The notes under the pieces: generated by a model | What the model was told of the DNA's origin: nothing | Seen by the model: only the letters and a program-made list of their open reading frames with translations | The model's database searches: none | NCBI RefSeq assembly: GCF_964204645.1 | Contig: NC_134027.1 | Location: forward strand, 24,166,485 to 24,230,484 | Length of the DNA stretch: 64,000 nucleotides | Source: Tubulanus polymorphus | Lineage: Eukaryota; Nemertea; Palaeonemertea; Tubulaniformes; Tubulanidae | Direction of reading: 5' to 3' | Shown here: positions 46,177 through 59,000 of the stretch, one piece after another | Layout of the letters: every line of letters starts with the position of its first letter | Numbering within the stretch: the first letter of the stretch is position 1 | Position numbers and translations under genes: made by a program

Positions 46177-49100
46177 CTGAAAGTATACAAAAACTATCTT
46201 GAAAATCAGACGCCTTGCAAAGTAGCATATTGTTCAATATTGTCGACAATGATAACAGGTACCGCTGGCTATTTAGCCCACTGGGGACTTAATAGTCCCA
46301 GCTGCGGACTAATGCGGAATGCTGTAGAAGACGGAATCCATTTAGATGAGAGCCGTGAAATATATTTATGTTTTCCCGCCCTCTTAATGGAAAAAGACGA
46401 GCTTTGTTTGAAATATATCAAATTACATAATGTATGCTATGAAATTCACATATTGTGCTTGGTATTATGAAACGTCAATATTGATGACGTAGTGCACATC
46501 AACTGACACAGAACCGTATACCAGGTGTCAAAGTATGTAAACATTATTGTAACGCTTTTTACGGCGTCAAATAAAAATCTACCGTAAGCATTCAATCTGA
46601 AGCATCCTTTTAACATCGTATTACGACGGTCACTTTGACACTTAATCTTTTTATTTGATTGTCTAAATCACTTTAGAACCAGAACTGAGCAAATTATAGA
46701 AAATTATTTTACCTATAGTGGTGCTGATTTTAATGGTGCTGCTGGGGCTGGGGCTGGGGCTGGGGCTGGAGCTGGAGCTGGAGCTGGAGCTGGGGCTGGA
46801 GCTGGAGCTGGAGCTGGAGCTGGAACTGGAGCTGGAGCTGGAGCTGAAGCTGGGGCTGGAGCTGGGGTTGGGGCCGGTACTGTTACTGTTGGCAGCGGTC
46901 GGTCCACCATTTTTCTTCTGAAACAAAAAACAAATACATTGATTATTCATAAACAACTGTTAACATTCGCAAGTATAATCGAAGTGCAATCGGAAACATG
47001 AGAAATCATTCAATAAGTCCCGGAACTGATTAGTACAAATATCGACTGTCTGCTGTGTAACGTACAGCTCGTTTGGTTAGCGGTAAAAATCCCCAATTAA
47101 TGTTATTGATGAAAAAGAAACACAACTTCAAAACTGCCAGAATAAATTGTAAAAATCATCTACTACGGGTTTTGCTCATTTAATTAACCATACGATGATT
47201 TGCCAAAAAAAAGAATCAAATTCCTTGGGTTTATAGAATCCAGTCGGATTAATCGGATCCCTTGAATGTTATTGCAATCCCGCATTGAATGGTGTCATCG
47301 TTTCATGGGTAGCGAATGTGTGACGGTACGAACTTTAGATTCTCTCAACTCGATCATGAAATAAAACACGAACTTAAAAGCTTGTTGGTTTTTAATCTAG
47401 TCGACACGCGGGACTATCAACTTAGAGGACTTCTACGTCAACATCTAACCAAGGAAAAACTACAATAAACTATCGGACTATTTACACGTAGAAAACGACC
47501 AAAAAAATATAAAAATGGACAAAATGATCTTCAACCTTGTAATGTAGCTATTTCCAAAATCTCGATGTATTAATTAGGCAGCCAATAAAATTAACCCCAA
47601 TCAGTCGCTTGCCGGTTCAGGCTGGTTGGAAGATTGTTTGAACGAACTGGAACCAAAACCGGACCAGAAATTTCCAATTATGTACTTCGATTTAAACAGA
47701 AAATTCTGTCAACTCGACCGCCGATCACACAACTATATCCGTACTTCGTTTAACAATATGTCTCCATGCCTACCAACTGAAGTTTGGTACGTAGGCATGG
47801 AAACATATGATACAATATTCCTACTGCGGCATGTGAGCAAAAAGTAAGTTCACACATTTACCGTCTACGATTAATAAAGGGGCAGCACTTGACGGTTAAC
47901 AATTAGGCCAGCGTGAGTTGGCTCCTGTATAAAACCAACCTGCAGAGAATGCTGCGTGTACACAGGGAAGCGAGTAAAAAAATTGGTGGTAGCCGGAAAG
48001 CTCCGGTAGCAGAGGCAACCAACCCTGGCAAGCAATGATGCATTGATCGAGCCACGTGCGTGATTACACTGGTCAGTTTTAATCATGATTATGCAATTCT
48101 TACACCAAATAAATCAGATTGAATACGAAAATAAATCTGTAGCTCGGCAAATGATCTTAACTTGTAACAGCACATGCATGGAGAATCTGCGAGTCATCAC
48201 TTCCGGTGTGGAGTCGTGACCCGCCATATTGAAATTTGGTAAGTCTTGGAAATTTTCCAGTTTTTTATCCTTGAATTATATCTATGTATTAAGTTAACAG
48301 TTCGGTATTAACCCGGAGATGTAGGTACAATAAACACCGACTCTAAAACTGACCTGAGACCCACCGCCAAACTATATTTAAAGTCGTTTTAGAAGTACGT
48401 CACGTGTGTCGTCACGGTTCGGTGGTCCGCACCTCGCCGCTGCGCTGTGTACGTATGAGGAGGGAGAAAATGTGGAAGTTACATGTGACCCGCTTGTTCA
48501 AAACAAATAATATGAAAATGCAATCAATCTGCTAAAAGAAGCTTTAGTTGTTGTGTGAAGATCGATGTTCGAAACAAACAGTAACAACAGCAGTATACAG
48601 CCAGTTTTGTGTGGAATGAACTAAAATATTGTTATTACTGTTTACAGATTATATTGTGGTGAATATTACCAGTAATAATTACAGTGACCTCCTTTTCTTA
48701 TTGTTACAGAAACAAACAACAGATTTCATCAATCAATCCTTCCTTCAACAGTCAGTTTCAATCAGTTAAAAACTACAATAAAAACTGCCCCCCCCTGTCA
48801 CTGACTGTAACTAGGCTGAGATCTATTAATCATCTTTTAGAAAAGGTTTGTCTCTCATTCATTCAATTGTGTAACTGATATCTATGAATAGTCTACAATC
48901 AACAGATACCACATTGAAATCTAATATTCTTTATTTCAGGCACAATTCCTCTTTACTGTGGTATGAAATAAGATTGAGTCAAGCGCAACGCTGTAGAAGC
49001 ATCAGAGGAGGAGTATCGTAGGAGCTGCAGGAGTATCATCGGTGCTGCAAGAGTATCGTAGGAGCAGCAGGAGTGTCATAGGAGCAGCAGGAGTATCGTA

Positions 49101-52100
49101 GGAGCAGCAGGAGTATCATAGGAGCAGCAGGAGTATCGTAGGAGCAGCAGGAGTATCGTAAGAGTAGCGGGAGTATCATAGGAGCAGCAGGAGTATCATA
49201 GGAGCAGCAGGAGTATCGTAGGAGCAGCAGGAGTATCGTAAGAGTAGCAGGAGTATCATAGGAGCAGCAGGAGTATCATAGGGGCAGCAGGAGTATCATA
49301 GGAACAGCCGGAGTATCATAGGAGCAGCAGGAGTATCGTAGGAGCAGCAGGAGTATCGTAAGAGTAGCAGGAGTATCATAGGAGCAGCAGGAGTATCATA
49401 GGAGCAGCAAGAGTATCATAGGAGCAGCTGAATGAATCACAGTAGAGATAAGATAAGTAGTTTTAGAATTATGTGTTCATTCATACCACTATTGATAGAG
49501 GAGTTGAAGATGTTCAGGACCAGAGTTCAGTTTATCTTCTAACAGACTAAAACTAAATGAAGAATCATTATAACGGTTATTGAATATATCTCCAGCAAGG
49601 ATCTGTATCCATCTTCAGCTCACTTCACACACAGCTATAGATCAGAGTTCCGTACAGCAACCACTGAATCAACCTAATCGTAACAACTGAAATAATGATA
49701 ACACATTCTATATGAATACATATGAAGCACATCTGAAAACAAAGTGATAGAAAAATAGAAAGTTGTAAAATGTTTTCTGACGCAGTTTGATTTGTGTCTG
49801 ATTGTAACTGTAGAAGTTTCACTCATTGTTTCAGTCTAATTGAGATATAACTGATGTACATATAACACTGACTGTGTAACACTGCAGTCATTTATTCACT
49901 TATTCCTCCTCAGTTTGAAGAATGTTTGTTCTCTCATCTTCATTAGCGATAAGAATCATTCTCATCTGTGTAACTACAACATCGTAACATTCCTACTTAT
50001 TCAATCATAGAGGGAATGAGGAGTATGAGGTTTGGGTATGGAATGGGACAGGGTATGGTGTAGTTGACAGTTGGGGTAGGAAAGGGTAATGTGATGAGGT
50101 AAGGTCGGTAGGATGATGCAGGGTTGTTTGATGTGGTTGGATTCGATGATGGTTTAATATAGAACTGTTCGGGGGTAAGTGATGTAAGTAGTAGTGTACG
50201 GTGTGTATGTTCGGAGGGTGTATGATAACGGAATGAAAGGTTGCTGGTAGAGGATGGTACAGTAGCATCCTCACTCACCAGGGCTCGGGTTGCTTCCTGC
50301 TGAAGCTCACGTCTACACAAACGCTGCCCGCAACTTTATCCATCGGTCTGTTGGAATACAAGGAATTATTCAGCCAATGAAAATTATGGAAATATACATT
50401 ATTCTTGTGTTGGACCCTCGGTAAGCGAAAACTCTATCGACCACCAGTGATGCCAGTCACAATGAGGGGTACATGTTTTACTATTGGCAATTATCCTTCA
50501 ATAAACTTTGATAAAGGATAAGTTGATGTCAGCAGCGGAGAATACAGAGTTCCGGATCGGGAAAACAACATCATAGGAAATCATTGTATTTTTCTGAGTT
50601 CGTCCACAGGTCAAGGGTCAAGGTCTAATCATGTGACCTGGCAGTGACTTGTCTGCCAACACGGCAACCCATCCACTCTCCACCTATGGGCGGCCATTCC
50701 CGCCAAAAATCAGCGTTTCGTCTATTTTTCTGTACTTCGACAAAATGTCATAGTACACCGCCAAAATGTGTTAGCGTAACGTCAAATTGTGTAATGCGGC
50801 TAAATAACAGAGGAGGGCGACACTGTACGGACAGTATTTTGCGGTATTTTTCTCGCATTGCGATCATCTCAAGGTCGTTTTATTGAAATAATTTTGCGAG
50901 TATCAAATCGACAAATCGTATCATATTCCCTAAACCCAATAAAATGATTTTATTGTTACTTTAGTTAGTTAATACTATAATATATAGTAATAATGTACGG
51001 TAAAATAGCGGAAGTAAATACTTTGCCGTAAACCTATGGAAGCCCTGAGACGACATCTTGAGTTCATGAGTTCCGAGTTCATAACTTCCTGAGTTCTCAA
51101 GTTCATGAGTTCGTCTAATGACAAAAAGCCTGCGATACCGAAACGTCGAATGTAAACACGATGCTCTATCAAAGTCCCGCGTCTCAGGCTTAGACGACAC
51201 TGAATAACCAGCGATTAATGGTATGTTGAAGGGCGCCTCCGTTCCTCCTCTGGTAGGTAGCTCGGATTTTCTGTGCGCGGGCTAGAGAGAAGGGTGACTC
51301 CGAATAACCGGTGACTCTCGATGAATCTGCTCGGGTTTTAATGATGAAAAAGATAACAAACGCTCGTTATGAGAAATTTTTAAACATCTATTTATTTTCT
51401 ATAAACCATCAAGAAAGCTGATGTCTGATGATAGACTGGTTGCCGGTCGACTTCATATGACTGCCAGTGCAGAATTGGGGACAGTCAACCAGTCTTGGTT
51501 GATGCTGGACATCATTTTTTTAGTTAATTCATGACGTAATCGGATTTAACATCCTTATAATAGGATTCTTTATGTCGCATAATTTCATAGTGTTGTACAT
51601 GCCCAAATAAACTCGAAATATCTTCACCAAGAATCTTAGTGTCTGATGTACCACAGTTGTACCACAGTTGGTTACACTAGGATCGTAGAGCGACGGAGAT
51701 CACTGGTGGAGACAACCACTGCCAGTGCTGGGTGAAGAAATATCATAAACTCTGGAAGTTATGAACTTGGGAACTCATGAACCCAAGGTGTCGTCTCAGG
51801 GCTTCCATATAGGGCCTCCATACCTGAGACGACATCTTGAGTTTATGAGTTCCGAGATAACTAATAAAGTAATAATAAATTCATTTTATTGGGTTTAGGG
51901 AATATGATACGATTTGTCGATTTGATACTCGCAAAATTATTTCAATGAGACGGCCTTGAGATGATCGCAAAGCGAGAAAAATACCGCAAAATACTGTCCG
52001 TACAGTGTCGCCCCCTGTGTTATTTAGCCGCATTACACAATTTGACGTTACGCTTACACATTTTGGCGGTGTACTATGACATTTTGTCAAAGTACAGACA

Positions 52101-55100
52101 AATAGACGAAACGCTGATTTTTGGCGGGAATGGCCGCCCATATCCACCCGCCCGACCCCTGGCAGTGACCTGTTCACCCACACGGCACCCCACCTATTCT
52201 CCACCCGCCCGACCCCTGGCAGTGACCTGTTCACCCACACGGCACCCCACCTACTCTCCACCCGCCCGACCCCTGGCAGTGACCTGTTCGTCCGGCAGTG
52301 GTCTAAAGCCTGGCCTTAATCGACACTGCGATTGGAGACAACTAGTTGCCGGGCAGTTTTTGGCGCATGAGAACAACTGGCTGGATACAATCAGTGTGAG
52401 CTAGCTTACGATTGGTTAGCGTCCATCTATCTCCAGTTCCAGCTAGTTGCTATGTTCTACTTTTGAGCAACTAGTTGTACTCAGTTACTGTCATATCCGT
52501 CGATGTGAACGCTCCATAATCAAAAACACATGGTTGTTACTGACTAAAACAAAGCAACGAGTCACATGACTTGAGATGCCCTCAAGAATATTTGCTAGAT
52601 AACACATCTCAGATGCTGTCGATGTGTGCGCGCTATGGACCTAGCGACCGGCATGAGCCATACAGTTGCTGGTTTTCATTAGATGGGTACTCGCTCACTA
52701 GCAACTAGTTGTCTCCAGTCGCTTTGTCGATGTATGCTTAGCTTTATAGACATATGAAGGAAGTTTCATCAGTGTTTTGTGAGTTTCAGCGGAAGGCGAC
52801 CAGACCCTGGTGAGTGAGGATGTGTAGTAGTGATGCTGGTATGGTATGTGTAAGGTAGGGGGCGATGTGTGTAGAGTGTTAAGGATAGGGTAAGGTACAG
52901 TTAGAGGAATACGAAAGTGTAAGTTTGGGTAATGTGGGGTCAGGATGTTTGGTGTTGTTGAGGTGAGGGTGAATTCAGTAGATGTCAAGTGTGCAAGTGG
53001 CAAATTTGGAAAAGTATTTTTGAGTCATACCTAAGAAAATGGGCTTTTAAAATCATTTGACCAGTCTTATTAGATTGACTTAAGAACTAAAATGGTCTTA
53101 CCCTGGTCTTAAGTTGTAAGATTGGCTATAGAACCTAAATGAGTTTAGACTGGTCTTAAGTTGTTAGATTGGCAATAGAACCAAAATGAGCGTAGACAGG
53201 TCTTAAGTTGTTAGATTATTGTTAGAACCAAAATCAGTTAGAACCAAAAATCAAAAAGACTTAGTGGCAAATTTGGAAAAATGGATTCAGGTCTGATCCG
53301 TGTGATCCAGTTGACCTAGGATTATTTGATTAGAGTCAGACTCATTGATTACGTAGGGGGTAATAGATGGAGCCACAGTTTGTGCTTTGAACAATGGTGA
53401 GTGATGCTCTTGGCGTTTCACTCACCAGGAGAAAGTCCCCCCCCATAACTTCTTTAGATAGAAATCTCCAGATAGAATTCTGTTTTTGTCTTATTTGTCT
53501 GTGTATATATGTCTGGAAATGGTGACATGGATGGTGATAGGACAGCACGGCCTGGGTGATGTTGGGGTAGGGTAATGTGATTCAGAGAAAGTGGTCCAGT
53601 CCGGACTGGTATTACCTCCTTCCCGCGCTTACTATTCCACAATCTCTATATGAGATACATCGAGAATGATGCTATTGCAGATTGAATTCATCGATTCATT
53701 TAGGAATTGAAACTTGTTTCATTGAACAAATGTTACTGCATATAAACAATATCATCAAACAATGATATGATTGTGATTGACCATAGTGAACCACTGCCCT
53801 AGTGCAGTTTTATGTCACAAAAAGCTTTTTTCCACTCGATACAACAGATGATAGTGCTACCAATCAGAATGCCTGTGTATGCAAGTAATTTTTGTAGGGG
53901 ACAAGCAAAATTTCAGATATGCTTGCCCCCCTGGGAAAGTGGATTTCATTCCTTAGATGGGACCCTGTAAAAGCACTGATTGAGATGGATTTAAACCCAG
54001 TTCAATTACTATATTTCCTATATATTCACTTACCGCCTGGTGGTACTGATACAGAGCATGGAAAGATAGATAGAGAGAGAGAGAGAACGAGAGAGAGCCA
54101 TAAGAAAAAGAAAGAACATGAAAAGAGTGGGGTCCGAGAGCAATTCGAAGGTTTAGAGTCATACACGCTTAGATGGCGGGCAGGGGTCTATTCCTACCTC
54201 GACTCAAAAAGAAAAAAGATTGAAAAGAAAGGTGAGCTTAAAGCCACCAAGCACAAAAGTGGGGTCAAAAAGGTAGTCCACTACTGGCTTAGAGAGCGGG
54301 CAGTGGTCTATTCCTACCTCACTTGCTTAAAATGTTTGCAAAAAATGGCAAATAAGAAAGTGTGTGAGAGTGAGAGTAAGAGAGAGGAGGTGCTGAGATT
54401 CATGTATCACTGGGCGTAACGTGACAAATATAAGAAATAATTCACAGAAAATCTTGAATAATTGTGTTGTGGGTTCAGAGTCTATTTTTCATCAGTTTGC
54501 TATTTGTAAAGCTTGTAGTCTGGTAAAAACTATTCAGAGATTTGTGAATTAGAAGATTTTGCCGTCATTTTCTTCATGAATCGTGCAATTGTTAAAATGA
54601 ATCATGTGACACACATGTAAAATACTGTTACTGATTCATCATTGTTTGATGGTGTCTTAATATTCAATATGTTGCAGGTATCGTCTCCTAGTATTTCACA
54701 TGGAATTGAGGAGTAGTCTGAGGGATTGGGAGGGTTGGAGAAGCATTGAGATATCTAAAGGGTGCGGCCTGGAGGAGGCTGAGAGATGGAGCGACCCCAT
54801 CAATCACTCATCACACTCTGTGCTGTCCTAGCTCCACCCCTTATAACATCGCGTACCTCCCAACCTTCCACATACACCACCCCCGACCTCACCCTCACCT
54901 CAACAACACCAAACATCCCGTCCCCGCATTACCCAAACTTACACTTTCATATTACTCTAACTGTACCTTACTCTATCCTTAACACTCTACACACACCGCC
55001 CCCTACCTTACACATACCATACCAGCATCACACCTGTACCGCCCTCTACCAGCAACCTTTCTCCATTATCATACACCTCCCTAACTATACATTGTACACT

Positions 55101-56018
55101 ACCACATACATACACCCCAAACAGTTCTATATTAAACTGATCATCTAATCCAGCCATATCAAACAACCCTGCATCATCCAACCTGATCTTACCTTATCAC
55201 ATTGTCCTATCCTCCCCTAACGTGTCAACTCCCATACCCTGTCTCATTCCATACCCAAGCGCCATACTCCTCATTCCCTCTATGATTGAATAAGTAGGAA
55301 TGTTACGATGTTGTAGTTGGATGAGAATGGTTCTTATCGCTAATGAAGATGAGAGAACAAACATTCTTCAAACTGAGGAGGAATACGTGAATAAATGACT
55401 GCAGTGTTACACAGTCAGTGTTACATGTACATCAGTTATATCTCTATTAGACTGAAACAATGAGTGAAACTTCTACAGTTACAATCTGACACAAATCAAA
55501 CTGCGTCAGAAAACATTTTACAACTTTCTCATTTTCTATCACTTTGGTTTCAGATGTGCTTCATGTGTATTCATATTGAATGAGTTATCATTATTTCAGT
55601 TATAATGATTAAGTTGATTCAGTGGTCGCTGTAAGGAACTCTGATCTATAGCTGTGTGTGAAGTGAGCTGAAGATGGATACAGATACTTGCTGGCGACAA
55701 ATTCAATAACTGTTATAATGATTCTACATTTTGTTTTTAGTCTGTTAGAAGATTTACTGAATTCTGGTCCTGAACATGTTTCAACTCCACACGATAGCTG
55801 GTATGTGTATGACAACAGAATTTCAAAAGTTTATACCATGAATTTGATAAATTGAAGAATCTGTTATTTTCATTTCAGTGTCAATCATTGCTGGGGAGTT
55901 GTAGAATCTGATATAGAACTGATTTTCACAGTCAGCTACACACATTAACGGTATGTATTACATGTGTATGGATACAATTTGAATAAATCACACTAGTTCT
56001 GCCTCCTCCTCCTCCTCC

Positions 56019-56074
<56 letters not shown>

Positions 56075-59000
56075 TAGTTCTGCCTTCTCACCATCATCAT
56101 CTAGTTCTGCCTCCTCCTCAGTAGCAGTGTGCATCCTGAGGAAGCAATCAGTCATCCTGCAATCACATGTTGCCCGCTCTTAAGGAGGTCAGGTGACGTT
56201 GGGGCTTTAGTTCACCTCGGTTTTGGCTTCTCAGTAACTGTTTGAGTTTGGAGCTGCATCTTACCTGACTAGATTGGCTGACCAGCTTGTATCGTTAATG
56301 ATTCTACATTTTTGTTTTAACCTGTTAGGAGATGACCAATTACCAGAAGACCAGGGATGACCAATTTACCAATTGCCAGGGATGACCAATTGCCAGATGA
56401 CCAGAAATGACCAATGGCTAAGCAATGACCAGCGATTACAGATTGCCAGCATAATTGTATGATTGATTTTCTGTTTGTGAATGAACTTGAGAACAGTCAC
56501 TGTTCTTAAATCCTATCAGTTACAGCCATGTTTTGATAAAATCTCTTGCATTATCACCTCTAAACCTCTTGCACAATCACCTCTAAACCTCTTACACAAT
56601 CACTTCTATCTCATCTCTATAATAAATACTCTTATTTTAACTCTCATCAATCAAAATGTGGTTGTCATTGATGTTCACAGAAACTGGAATCCCAGAATCT
56701 ATTTTGTACACCTGAAAAAATTTATTTATTATTGTGTTGTTTATTCGGCGCGATCTGTGGTGATTCAATCATGTGATCCGTTCAAGTTTTTTTAAATGTC
56801 AACTCCCTCCAAAATTCTGGATCCGATGTTATCCATTGTAGTTTAGACCATAGAACAGAGTTTTATGTTGATGTTTATGAACTTAAGTCTAAAATCGCTA
56901 ATTTGAAACTTTGTTTAAATCATCATTTCACTTGTCCAAATCCTCGATTGTCAATCTTCCATATCCGAAACCCGGATCTAGATTTTGGAATGTTAACGTA
57001 ATGATAAAACTGGTTTGGGCGACAACTTCAGTTGATGTAATTATCTCTAAACGCCATTCAAACCACTATTCCGTCGCCGTAGACCAGTTTTGTCATTTAT
57101 CGCTTTCGCATCCTCCCGAACACGTGTGTGGCGAACGAATCGTCACGTGGGGATGCGGCCCGGAACCCGTTCATTGAATGTGAGTGGAGTTTCGCGTGTA
57201 TGTCTGATTGGACGGTTGGACTGGTTGCCTGTCCAATACTGCACTGAAATCCCAAAAGGCAAGGTTTGAAATCGATTTCGGTTTGTTCAGGAAACCGCTT
57301 TGCGAGCGTTTGCAACATCAAACCGACTTTTCCAACATGGCCGAATAAGGCGATTTCTGCGTTTTCGTTCTGTCGCATTTGTTCACACTATGGTAAAAAC
57401 GGTTTATGACGCAATAAACCGATTGCTTCGATGCTTTGACAAATGGACTCATCCACATATCCAGCATAATGTTGACCCTTCTTGGCAATAGCCATATGTT
57501 ATGGGCTAGAATTATTTCGATGAAATCTTCGTACGCTTCCCAGTTCGACATATGAACCAATTAGGCAGAAACCCGTTATCGCTGCTATGCAGCTATATTT
57601 GACACTTGATATTACATGTTTATATAATTGATATCATCTTTTTCATTGTCGTCAGCATTAAGCAATATGTGTGTTGTTTTTCAAGGCGTCAATATACTTT
57701 CAAGTTCGTTTTCTTGTTTATCTTATTTCTAGCAAATATCGATTCCCCGAGTAAATTTGCCCAGTACGTCACGGGCTGCGTGCAAATAATAGATAGATTG
57801 TCTCTTAAGCACCGAACTTGACTCCACATTCTATTGAAAACTGATTGCGTTCACCTATCATGACATTGAAGCTACAAGTAGGCCAGGTATAGGTACAGAT
57901 AATACATGTATAGTGATGTTTCCAGAATGCGAAAACAAGAAAACTAACTTTAAAGTTTAGTGATGCCTCGAAGAAAAATAACACATGTATAGCTTGATAT
58001 TGCCGACAATAAATAACATAAAATAAATCATATAATATTAATGATCAAATATAGCTGCAAAGCAGCGATAACGGGTTTTTGCAGAATTCTGTTCAACGGT
58101 CAACACGGTTTTATGAAGGTCGACAAACAGTCAATTAGACCATGGACGTACAAACTAGATCTAGTTTATATATACGTCCATGATTAGACCTACTTGAAAC
58201 CATGGACAACTGGACCAGATTGCCTTATTACTCTGGAAAATCGACTGTTAGGCCATAATAAGTGTTTATTGATTTCAACAAAGCATTTGACGAGGTACAA
58301 CATCGGCCATTACTAAACAAGCTACCAGCAAACAGTATCAATGATAGGTCGCTTTAATGGCTCAGTAGTTATCTCTGAACGTAAGTTATTATCGATTTGA
58401 ATATAACCATTGTTGGATTTAGCGGCAACCAGTCTAGCCCCGATATATTGATGACGTGGTGCACATCCCCATCAAAAATAGGATAAGGGTTATGAAATAT
58501 ATACTAATTCAATTACAAAATCAACGCCAAAATTCACTTTTTTTATCTTAGAACGCCAATATCGATGACGGAGTGCACATCGACTCACACAGAGCCCCCT
58601 TTAAGGTAACACATGTATCATTGTAACGGTTTTTGCGACGTCAGAAAAATCCCAATGGCCCAGTCGCACAGTTCTGACTTAAGTCCAAAGTGATCTTAAA
58701 TTGGTCGTTACTAGTCGTTAGATTGGTTTTAGAACTGAGGTGGTCTTCGACTTGTCAAAGGGTGAAAGATTGTTAATACACCGAATATCTACTTTTTGAT
58801 TGATATATTTGATGGCAATAGAAATGTTTAGTTGATTGATAATGAGCCGACCTTATGCCGAATGAGAATATTAATTAGCTTTCCATAATTTCTAAGCGAT
58901 CCGACTAGCGCCTAACAGTAAAATTCATTTAGACTTTACGAAATTGTTTTAAAAGTAAACCTACCTTGTAGTACTCCGTTTTGTCATTGGTGGTGCTGCA

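Larger units (their letters stand above)
49480..55850. repeat. Large inverted duplication (arms about 49480-50335 and 54780-55850)
   Basis: The right arm is the reverse complement of the left over roughly 0.8-1 kb with indels: TATGAATACATATGAAGCAC, TTTTCTGACGCAGTTTGATT and AATCATAGAGGGAATGAGGA all reappear inverted. A third partial copy (52790-52990) and perhaps a fourth (53400-53600) lie between. Several copies carry CCTG|GTGAGTGAGGATG, a perfect splice-donor-like word. Confidence 0.7.
46918..58964 (-). other. 12 kb intron 1 of the PAN-domain gene, repeat-rich
   Basis: It includes a dispersed repeat (47626-47850), the 20-bp minisatellite (49006-49433), inverted duplication arms (about 49480-50335 and 54780-55850), a foldback element (50685-52142), the 57-bp tandem repeat (52145-52300), a 47-bp minisatellite (53040-53240), a CAT/CTC trinucleotide repeat (55997-56073), a TIR element (57564-58082) and a LINE remnant (58262-58395). 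An open frame at 53919-54419 of 166 codons is rich in Lys/Glu and has no recognisable family. Confidence 0.6.

Noticed and set aside
45853-46470. 205-codon plus-strand frame
   Set aside because: Antisense of exon 3 of the PAN-domain gene, which has splice sites, phase and domain-like character on the minus strand.
46713-46910. Pro-Ala-rich 65-codon frame with its own ATG on the minus strand
   Set aside because: It ends in TAG exactly at the donor of exon 2 and cannot join the neighbours; the Ser/Pro frame joins both sides.
49006-49433. Regular short repeats resembling a CRISPR array
   Set aside because: There are no unique spacers; it is an ordinary 20-bp eukaryotic minisatellite.
57097-57560. 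Overlapping minus-strand frames that might be transposase
   Set aside because: No recognisable catalytic motif; the frames are short and overlap.
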